From NCBI GenBank assembly GCA_947311845.1, contig CAMZMU010000034.1, positions 91,577,263-91,641,262 on the forward strand: a DNA stretch of 64,000 nucleotides, written 5' to 3'. The stretch's first letter is position 1. Each line of letters starts with the position of its first letter. The DNA is from Poa pratensis (taxonomy: Eukaryota > Streptophyta > Magnoliopsida > Poales > Poaceae). Positions 12,836 to 21,394 of this stretch are shown here, piece by piece. Below the pieces are notes generated by a model. It saw only the letters and a list, made by a program, of their open reading frames with translations, made no database searches and was not told where the DNA came from. A program made the position numbers and the translations under genes.

Positions 12836-13116
12836 GATATTTTAAAAGGCCATCTCCACCCCACTTTCCCCTACCCATTTCTCATTTCCTCTTCTTCCTC
12901 CTCTCTTCCTCCTCTCCTCCCAACTCGTGGTGCTCCTCCTTCCCATCCATTTTTGACCATATATTTCTCCTTTTTTTTTTAGTTAAACTTATTTTGGTTG
13001 ATAGACTCCTCCATACATAGCTAGTCTCCTTTCTCCCATTTTCTATTTTGGATCAAATCTACAAGGTGAGCAAGGTTATTGTGCTTTGACCATGCATCTT
13101 GTTGGAAATGTTTGGA
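12836..13116 (+). promoter_or_regulatory. Pyrimidine-rich leader upstream of TNP2
   Basis: CT-rich sequence (ccacc, tcctc and cttcc runs near 12,855-12,925), then a poly-T run near 12,970 and an unremarkable stretch to 13,116. It is placed like a promoter or 5' UTR between the subterminal array and the hairpin module. No TATA box stands out. Confidence 0.4.
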
Positions 13117-13271
13117 GGTACCTTGAGAGACCCTTGAGATTGCCGGAACGTCGATTAACTTCCGTTCCGGCAACTTCGGGTACTCCATATGTCCCTTTTT
13201 TAGCAAAGATCATGCCGACTTTTTTCGTGAAATTTGGCATGACTTTGCTAAAAATAGGACATGTGGGGTAT
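13117..13271 (+). repeat. Double-hairpin module, copy 1, upstream of TNP2
   Basis: A 155-bp unit with two inverted repeats. The first is TTGCCGGAACG pairing with CGTTCCGGCAA around a 9-10 base loop. The second has about 30-base imperfect arms, from ccatatgtcc...tagcaaag.tcatgcc to ggcatgac.ttgctaaaaataggacat. Near-identical units lie at 18,452-18,606 and 18,696-18,851, ahead of the second gene of the element. Confidence 0.85.
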
Positions 13272-13414
13272 TAATTGTGCTTGTGCTTCCGACCATCGTG
13301 TCGTTGAGATGCCGGACTGAGATGTGTTGTGTGTGTTTGTGTGTGCATGCATGTTGCGGCTCTAATTAAGTTATGTACTCTCGTTTCTTCTCTATGTATA
13401 GCGCGTAGTCAACC

Positions 13415-16400
13415 ATGGTCATAATGATGAGCTCCAGTCAAATCAGAACATACAAGGATCAAGCGAAGGCGGACATGATTCGGTCCAACGGGAGGCAGAT
13501 AAGATGTCCGTGTCGAAAATGCAAACATGAGAGGTGGATACACCCTGATTCTGGATTATTGGAGGAGCACCTGCTCAGGCACGGTTTCATGCCGGAACAA
13601 GCCAAACAAGATCATCGTCATGACGAAGGAGATGCCCGCGGCGGACAAGATGATCATGACGAAGGAGATGCCGGTGACGGACAAGATCATGACGAAGGAG
13701 AAAGCCAAGCTAGCGCAAATGGGGATAGACGGGATCACTCCGTTGTATCCTGGGTGCCGGCCTCAGGATACGCGCTTGCAAGTAACGCTTAATGCTATGG
13801 AGATGAAGTCGGGAAACAGTTGGACCGACAAGAGCTTCAACCAGAACCTGAAATTCTGGCACGATATTCTCCCCGAGGGTAACACATTACCAACTACTAT
13901 CGAGGAGGCCAAGAAAGTCCTGTGCCCTCTTGACCTACCGCACGAGAGATACCACGCCTGCATCAATGATTGCGTAATTTATCGGGGCGATTACGAGGAC
14001 TTGACCAAATGTCCGGTGTGCGGCCAAGGACGGTACAAGAGTGGAAAGAAGAAAAATCCTCGAAAAGTGGTATGGTACTTTCCTATCACTCCCCGTCTTC
14101 AGCGGTGGTTCGTGGACCCTAAGGAAGCAAAGCTCATGCAATGGCACGCGGAAAGGGAGAAGCCCGCAGAAGATCCGGAGAAGGGCACCATCCTGACACA
14201 CCCTGCAGACGCTAGCAATTGGCAAGCATTGGACATCGCCTTCGAAGATTTTGGGCGCGACGCAAGGAACGTCAGGCTGGGTATGTGCACAGATGGAATG
14301 AATCCGTTCTTCAATGGCACACATAGCACCTGGCCCGTGTTTGTATGGCCTTACAACCTTCCCCCGTGGCTGTGCACGAAGTCAAAGTACATACACATGA
14401 GTATGCTTATTCAGGGTCCGAAACAACCAGGTGTCGACATACAACTGTATTTCGAGCTGTTGAAAGAGGAGTTAGAAACGTTATGGAAGACGCCTGTCCG
14501 TACGTGGGACGCCTACACTAAAGATTATTTCAATATGAGCGCCGCGTTGCTCACGACGGTGCAGGACTATCCTGGAATGTCGTCTGTATCGGCCCAGGTG
14601 GGCCACGGATTCTGTGGATGTATCAGGTGCATGGATGAGACCCCGCATATCCAGCTACCAAGAATACAAGGGTCTTCGAAAACCGTGTACCCAGGGGCTC
14701 GAAGGTGGCTTCGCATGGACCACCCGTGGAGAAAACGCGGGGATTTGTTCGATGGTCAAGAAGAAAGAGAAACAAAACCGATCCCGAGGACCGGCATAGA
14801 AATTGATGAGCTTTTGACAAATTGGGAGGAGTGCCCTGCGCCGGGAAAGAAGCGACCGAGGGTAAAACCGCTGCTGGGTGTATGGAAAGCGAGGTGTGCT
14901 TTCCATGACTTGGAGTACTGGAAGGTCCTCCACACGCCCCATAGCCTCGATGTAATGCACATTACGAAGAATGTTACCGAGGCTGTTCTTGGCACTCTTT
15001 CAAACATGCCGGAAAAGACCAAGGATGGGAAGAAAGCAAGATACGATCTGAAATGGCTTGGCATCAAGAAAGATATTCACGGCCCCGATAGTGATGATGA
15101 TGATGATAATGATGACCAGACGGAAGGGACTCAAGGTCGCCGCAAAAGGAGGAAGAAGAGCGCGGTTGTGCTTCCACCTACCTGCTACACTATGAGTCCG
15201 GAGGAGCTCAAGCAGTTCTACAGGTGCCTCTTAGGAGTCAAATTTCCTTTCGGTTACGCGGGGAAGACAAGCAGATATCTGGACGAAACAAAGAAGAGGT
15301 TCAGCGGGATGAAGTCTCACGATTGTCATGTGCTTATGACGCAGATAATTCCCGTTGCGATCCGAGGGATAATGGACGAGCACGTCCGTGATACGCTGTC
15401 TGCACTTTGCAACTTTTTTGACGTCATCAACCGTAAGTCGATCGGCGTGAGGCAGCTCCAGAAGATACAGGATGAGGTCGTGGGGATACTATGCGAGCTC
15501 GAGATTTACTTCCCGCCCGCGTTCTTTGACATCTGCGTGCATCTCCTTCTCCACGTCGTTGATGACATACTGAATCTCGGTCCGACGTTCCTGCACTACA
15601 TGATGCCGTTCGAAAGGCAGAACGGTGTCATCAAAGGATTCGTTCGCAACAGGGCCCGTCCAGACGCAAGCATGGCCAAGGGCTTTCTGACCAAAGAGTG
15701 CATCACCTTTTGCCAGAGTTATCTAAGCACCGAGAACGAGGATGTTGGTCTGGCCACCAGGCCGCACGTCGGCAGGCTCGCTGGTTTTGGTCACCGCGAG
15801 GGCTGCCGCTCACTCCCTGTCTTGATTGATGGTCGACGCGTCGACTTCGATAGGGCTCACCGGGTCGCGCTACAACACTTAGAATTGATCGAACCTTGGG
15901 TGGAAGAGCACAGAAGCATAATCGAGAAGAACTACATCGACCTGGGCCGGCCGAGGAAGAACGGAGACGTAACCAGAGAGCACAACTCCAGCTTCACGCG
16001 TTGGTTCAAGGAAAAAAAACTGTCTGAATCACGGGTCAGAAAGCCATGTACGGAAGATGAAAAACTCATATTCTCCATATCACAGGGCCCCGCGCAGAAC
16101 GTGAAGACCTATCAGACGTACGACATCAATGGTTACAGATTCTGCACCGAGGAAAAGGACAGGAGTAGCGAATATCAAAACTCAGGAGTAACTATGCTAT
16201 CCTACGCCGATGACGAGGCTACCGTCAAGCAAAGATACTTCGGAAGGATAGAGGAGATATGGGAGCTCAACTACTGTGGAGAGTCAGTGCCAATGTTCCG
16301 TGTGAGATGGGCCAAGAACGTCGAAAAAGAAGGCCGGTATTTCACCACCATGGTTATACCCGAAGCCAACTCGAAGAAAGCCTCCGCGAAAAATGAGCCA

Positions 16401-16706
16401 TGGGTACTCGCTAGCCAAGTTGATCAATGCTTCTTCATTACCGACCCGTCAAAGCCTAACCGTGTTGTCGTGAGGAGGGGCAAGAGGAGCATCATTGGAA
16501 TGGAAGGAGACGCCAACGAGGAGGACCTAGACGGCGATCCGAAGATCGAGGAGGAATTCGACAACTATTTCGACATGCCTACTACTAATTCTAAAGAAAA
16601 AAGGAAGACCTCCCTACCTACCAAAGGTTGTCCGTTCACGCGAAGAAGTCTCAAGGTGACCGGCCTAAGCTATTCAACCGCCAAGAAGGGAAAGAAGAAA
16701 TGCTAG
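13415..16706 (+). CDS. CACTA TNP2-type transposase, with a frame change near the N terminus
   Basis: This is the transposase that recognises the CACTA ends and cuts. The N-terminal part (frame from ATG 13,415) has the transposase-associated zinc motif (IRCPCRKCKHE, then LLRHGF) followed by an acidic Asp/Gly/Glu repeat linker. From about 13,700 the protein continues in another frame (LYPGC onward) without a stop to 16,706. Domains in order: TNP2/transposase_21 (about 14,270-14,640; DGMNPF, WPVFVWPYNLPPWLC, CIRC), a conserved region with HSLDVMHITKNV (about 14,940), DUF4218 (about 15,300-15,720; MMPFERQNG), and DUF4216 (about 16,190-16,440). The frame change falls in the repetitive linker (13,620-13,710). 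Either a small intron there is spliced or the gene is broken by a short deletion. The remaining 1 kb of protein has full length for the family. Confidence 0.88.
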
Positions 16707-17033
16707 CTCGGAACCGGCCGGGACGAAGATCGAAAACTTTTTTGTGTATTATATATAATTTGTTTTGTATGCGAAAGACAACAAGCATATCGTCTATATG
16801 TAATATATATGGCACAAGTTATATTTTGATATATATGGCACAATTTACATATTTTTATATATATGGCACAATTTCAATATTTGGTATTAACTTTTTTTTT
16901 GTATTAACATGTGTAATAAGAGAAAAACACAAAATTTAACCAACTTATTTGTATTTCAATATTTGTATTAACTGTTTTTTTGTTAACATGTGTGTGTAAA
17001 ATCAGAAAATGTAACTCAAAAAAAAAAACCAAC
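16707..17033 (+). terminator. 3' region of TNP2
   Basis: AT-rich 3' flank with three close copies of atatatggcacaa (near 16,805-16,870) and a loosely repeated 'ttggtattaactttttttttgtattaacatgtgt' phrase. No gene is seen. Transcript termination is inferred from position. Confidence 0.4.
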
Positions 17034-17118
17034 TATTCTGTGGCGCACCCTTGGACAGGTGCGCCACAGAATAAGCTTATTCTGTGGCGCACTCCTAAAG
17101 GGATGCGCCACAGAATAG
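17034..17118. repeat. Internal copy of the CACTA subterminal repeats
   Basis: Four copies of the 15-bp motif (two in each orientation: TATTCTGTGGCGCAC at 17,035 and 17,079; its complement at 17,059 and 17,103), in the same style as at the element ends but lying between its two genes, more than 4 kb from either terminus. Confidence 0.88.
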
Positions 17119-17149
17119 TGGACCTTATCCACTTATTTGGCCGGCGGCC

Positions 17150-17570
17150 GTTTTCTTTCTTTTCTACCTTTCTTCTTCCCTCTCACTCCACCCGTGCCCT
17201 CGCCGCCGCCCAATCCGCCGCCGCCGCCCAATTCGTCGCCGCCGCCCCCGCCTCCTCCCCTCCCTCCACCCGTGCTCTCGCCGCCGCCGCCCCAACTCGC
17301 CGCCGCCCCCCTCCTGCCCTCCCTCCTGCCCTCCCTCCTCCCCTCCCTCTCCCCCGAGCTCTCTCCCCATCTCACCAGCGCCGCCCACCACGCGCCCCGC
17401 CGCCGACGGCTACGAAGACCTCCACCGCCGCCGCCGCCCCCCTCCTGCCCTCCCTCCTGCCCTCCCTCCTCCCCTCCCTCTCCCCCGAGCTCTCTCCCCA
17501 TCTCACCAGCGCCGCCCACCACGCGCCCCGCCGCCGACGGCTACGAAGACCTCCACCGCCACCCTCTGGA
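17150..17570. repeat. CCG/CCT-rich tract with a 130-bp tandem duplication
   Basis: Strongly pyrimidine-rich (ccgccgcc, ctccctcctgccctcc). A segment of about 130 bp ending in the gacggctacgaagacctcc phrase occurs twice, offset by exactly 130 bp (acgcgccccg at 17,391 and 17,521). Open frames here are proline or glycine repeats and are not taken as genes. The position matches the pyrimidine-rich leader of TNP2. Confidence 0.75.
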
Positions 17571-18239
17571 CCAGGTGCACGCTCCTCTCCCCCCTTCTTT
17601 CCCTATTGACTTATTATTTTCATATACCCAGTACATAATTGAATTTTTGACATGCATGCATAAGAAGTAGACACCCACGATCAGATACCCAAGTGCATAA
17701 TAATCAATCAATAGACAACGAATGCGGACTGTGTATGGCGTGCATGATTCTGGGGTATAAAATATCATGTGAAAATTAGTACTACTAATAGATCACACAC
17801 TACAAATGCTAGAATTAGTGCATCATTATTGGACCTGACAAATATACTCACGAATATTGGGTATCCTGCACGATTTATGGGTATGCAATTGAAAACAATA
17901 AGTACTCTACCAATTTAATCAAGTTTTCCACCACCGTACCGAGTAATCATCATTTATTACCCTTCGTTAAAAATTGCTCGCATTTAATACTCCGAAATTC
18001 AATCCTAATAGATACACGGTCGGTTCACATCATCTAGTTCTCGATTCATCATTGTCTACATATGTTCTGTTATATTTTGGACGTGCATTGCACGTGCAAA
18101 GCAACTAGTATCACCTACATAATTAAATATGAGATGTATGGCATGACAATATTATTGTTGTCCCTATTCCATTTAAAATTTTGTGTATATAGTTAACTAA
18201 TGCATCATTTTTCCCGTATGTAGGAAATTTAGAAGAAGC
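17571..18239. other. Non-coding part of the CACTA element
   Basis: AT-rich sequence of about 670 bp with no gene, repeat or structural signal that can be named. Confidence 0.4.
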
Positions 18240-18851
18240 ACCGCATTCTTTCAGGTGAGATGTGGAGATGGCGATGCCGGCCGGAAATTCGGCCGGAGAT
18301 GTGGATTTTTTTTTTGAGATGTGGATGTGGCTCCGACCATCGTGTCGTGGAGTTTGCTGTTTTGTGCTTGTGGCTCCGACCATCGTGTCGTTGAGATGCC
18401 GGCCGGAGATGCCGGCCGGAGATGTGGTTATTTTTTCTGGAAATGATTGCAGGTACCCCGAGAGGCCCTTGAGATTGCCGGAACGTCGATTAACTTCCGT
18501 TCCGGCAATTTCGGGTACTCCATATGTCCCTTTTTTAGCAAAGGTCATGCCGGATTTTTTCGTGAAATTTGGCATGACTTTGCTAAAAATAGGACATATG
18601 GGGTATTGTGCTTGTGCTCCGACCATCGTGTCGTTGAGATGCCGGCCGGAGGTGCCGGCCGTAGATGTGTTTTTTTTTTGTTGGAAATGCTTGCAGGTAC
18701 CCCGAGAGGCCCTTGAGATTGCCGGAACGTCGATTAACTTCCGTTCCGGCAATTTCGGGTACTCCATATGTCCCTTTTTTAGCAAAGGTCATGCCGGATT
18801 TTTTCGTGAAATTTGGCATGACTTTGCTAAAAATAGGACATATGGGGTATT
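18240..18851 (+). repeat. Double-hairpin modules, copies 2 and 3, upstream of the second CACTA gene
   Basis: Two units (18,452-18,606 and 18,696-18,851) that match copy 1 at 13,117-13,271 almost base for base, in tandem at a spacing of 244 bp. Between and before them is the phrase ctccgaccatcgtgtcg followed by gccggccgga tracts (18,328, 18,376, 18,618), which also follows copy 1 (13,290). The whole arrangement is a tandem duplication of a leader unit that heads both genes of the element. Confidence 0.85.
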
Positions 18852-18957
18852 GCGACTAGTGCATGGGCCGGGGTATCTTAGTACTTATTAGTTAGGTGAT
18901 TTTTTTATCTTAAATTTGTTATACTAACTTTTTGCCTCTTTTTAATGCAGTGCAAAC

Positions 18958-20564
18958 ATGGCCGACAATGACGAGGCTGGGGTTTCTGGAACAAGGGGCG
19001 AGGAACCGATGGAGCAAAATATTATGATTCCGAGTTTCATCTCAGCGGCGGTGACAAATACGCTCACGTCGCTCTTTACAACCATATGTGAGTCTGTCAG
19101 GGATTGGACTGAAGGAGGGAAAAAAGGGCCTGCCCCAGTGATCAGCTTCGGCTCCAGACAGTACCCAATACTGCCTCCGGAAGATACACCAGATACAGCA
19201 GAGAAGAAGAAGAAGCACAGGAAGAGGAGTAAGCCAGCTCCGAAGACGAAACTTAGCACACCGGGGTATGTCCGGAGTGACCCCATGATACCACCCCGTG
19301 CGGGTGACTTGTCGTCCCGGTTGCATGAAGCTGGTCAACCGATACTGCCTTCGGAGCTGCTCCACCTCGCAGATGGATGCATGGCCCCTTTGCAACTTGC
19401 TATCTTGAAGCTAGAGGACAACCTTCTTAAAGACGAGAATCCGAACTACCCGGTGTTCACTGTCAAGGTGCCAAGGGACTTGGTTGACTTCGTTGATGAA
19501 TCTCCAGCGGATCTGTTCTTCATATCGTGCGAGGACGTCTTCAACTTGTTTCACTTTAAACGGCTGGACTATAACTTGGTCCGCCTATACGCGCTCAGCC
19601 AGGCGATGATGATCAGGAGAGAACAAACCCCGTACGTCAAGGTAGTGGATCCCTACTACATGCGGGACAGCCAGCTGGAGGAAGGATCACCGACACGGGC
19701 TAAGGCCACGGAGTACCTCCAGAGAATCATGCTGAACATGAGCACGAAGACCAGCCTTCTTGTGCCTTTCTTTTTTAAGTAAGTCCGCATCTAGTCGCCG
19801 CTGTCGTATCTTATGCTTTCTTATAGATTTCTTCTGTTTTGTTGATCCTTTCCAATATTCCGTTTCAATTGTGTTGAGCAGTGACAAGTACTCAGTACTC
19901 ATCGCCGTGCACCCGAAGTGGTCAACTGCCACATATTTAGACTCAGGGACTACGCCGAAAGACTACACTAGAATTAAGGGTGTTCTCGATGAGGCTCTCG
20001 AGGGCTACGCCAAAAACGGAGGTTCCTTCGAGAAGAAAGCGAAACGTATAATTGACAACACACACAAGTTTTACCATGGGACGGGGTTTCATTGCCTCAA
20101 GCAAAAGTCTCGCAACGTGGATGCCTTCTACGTCCTCTTACACATGAAATCGTATGTCCGGGATGCAGTGATAACGAATTTGCCATATCGTCTCCAAGAA
20201 TGGGCCAAATATGATGAGGATCTCACTGATGATGACCTTAGAGCAGACTTCCATCGCATCCAGTTACAGTTATCGAAAATCATCCTGGAAGATGTCAAGA
20301 CAGCAGGGGGGTCCTTACACAACGCCAGAGGTAGAAACCTTGCTTCTTTCTTTTCTATATTAGATGAATAAATCATACTCTAGTTATATCATGCATTAAT
20401 CAAATATATATCCCAACCGATTTTCAGCGTTGTCTAAGTGGGAGATCGAAGAACGCCTAGATAAGCAGAATGACAGGAGGACGTGGATGACGAAAGACGG
20501 CATTTATCCGTTTCCGGAGCGGATCAGGAAGAAGGATCCATCATACGGGTTTTTCTCTATTTGA
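18958..20564 (+). CDS. Second CACTA gene: Ulp1-like protein lacking the catalytic His and Cys
   Basis: Three exons: 18,958-19,778, 19,882-20,330 and 20,428-20,564 (TGA), with GT..AG borders and frame kept throughout. The N-terminal third has a basic cluster (KKKKHRKRSKPAPKTK, about 19,200-19,245) that can serve as a nuclear signal. The C-terminal half aligns by motif with the Ulp1/C48 fold: NDKYSVLIAVHPKW then TYLDSG (compare the active NDHWxLLVI...YLDS), and NVDAFYVLLHM (compare active xxCGFYVxxHM). The catalytic His is replaced by Lys and the Cys by Asp, while the Asp in LDS is kept. It therefore looks like a non-catalytic Ulp1 relative, perhaps a binding protein. It stands where CACTA elements encode their TNPA-type accessory protein. 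All exons are open, so the changes seem to be kept rather than random decay. Confidence 0.7.
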
Positions 20565-21144
20565 TCTTTTTGTGGTAAGTTGATATAAAATATGAGGCAT
20601 GATTTTTGTAAGTTGATACCAGTTAAGTATGAGGCATGATTGTTAGTTGACCTTAGCTAATTCATTTCTAGAATGCCGATGATTAAAATGTTGTGACACT
20701 ATGTGACGCAGAGATGGCGTCAGTGAAACTTGTGATATGCAGGAATACAAACTCAAGGGCCTCTCGGCAAACCGTTCCCGGCGCCGCTCCGCTCGTAGCG
20801 CTCGCGAAGAAGGCTACATGAGATCGTCGTGTTCCCGCTATTGCTCACCGTCAACGCCGAGATGTAATCTATTCGATCCTAGTGTAGGCGGTGAACACTT
20901 CATTTTGTAACGTGGGCAACGATTCGATGAACTTTTGTATATCTCAACAATTGTGTAAAACTTCCGCACTTTTGTATCAACTTGTGATGACATATATTAG
21001 TAATGTGTTTGTTTTGATATATCTGTGAAAATATATCTCTGTTTCTGTTATATCTGTGTAAATATGAAATATACATGTATTCTGGTATTATACTGGTATT
21101 ATACTGGTATTTGTATGAATATACGGGTACAGTACTGCGCAGTA
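20565..21144 (+). other. 3' flank of the second CACTA gene
   Basis: About 580 bp without a gene. AT-rich, with short repeats (actggtattat three times near 21,085). A small conserved-looking stretch at 20,700-20,890 (ctcaagggcctctcggcaaaccg) could be 3' UTR. Confidence 0.4.
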
Positions 21145-21394
21145 ATTCTGTGGCGCACCCAGGACTATTCTGTGGCGCACCCTATTCTGTGGCGCATGGT
21201 TACACGGGTGCGCCACAGAATAGTTATTCTGTGGCGCACCAGTCGCGGTGCGCCACAGAATAGCCACTATTCTGTGGCGCATGGGTGGTGCGCCACAGAA
21301 TAGCTTATTTAGTGGCGACTATTCTGTGGCGCACCACCCATGCGCCACAGAATAGAAAAATGGTGCGCCACAGAATAGCTTTTCTGTACTAGTG
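21145..21394. repeat. Right subterminal repeat array and terminus of the CACTA element
   Basis: About eleven copies of the 15-bp motif in both orientations, ending at the terminal ...tactagtg. It mirrors the left array. Confidence 0.9.

Larger units (their letters stand above)
12419..21394 (+). mobile_element. CACTA (En/Spm-type) DNA transposon, about 9 kb
   Basis: The termini read CACTAGTAGGAAAAC on the left and, inverted, CACTAGTACAGAAAAGC on the right. A 3-bp target-site duplication CAG flanks both ends (12,416-12,418 and 21,395-21,397). Subterminal arrays of a 15-bp motif in both orientations lie inside each end. It carries a TNP2-type transposase gene (13,415-16,706) and a second spliced gene (18,958-20,564), the usual two-gene plan of the superfamily. 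It is inserted in the LINE-like retroposon, which is continuous across the site. Confidence 0.93.

Noticed and set aside
16805..16870. The atatatggcacaa triplet as a riboswitch or binding array
   Set aside because: Only three short AT-rich copies in a 3' flank; nothing beyond simple repetition.
17133..17670. Long proline-rich and glycine-rich open frames as genes
   Set aside because: They are by-products of a CCG/CCT repeat, open in several frames on both strands.
18123..18891. Open frames on both strands over the hairpin modules as a gene
   Set aside because: The same peptides appear on both strands because the DNA is an inverted repeat, and copies repeat every 244 bp.
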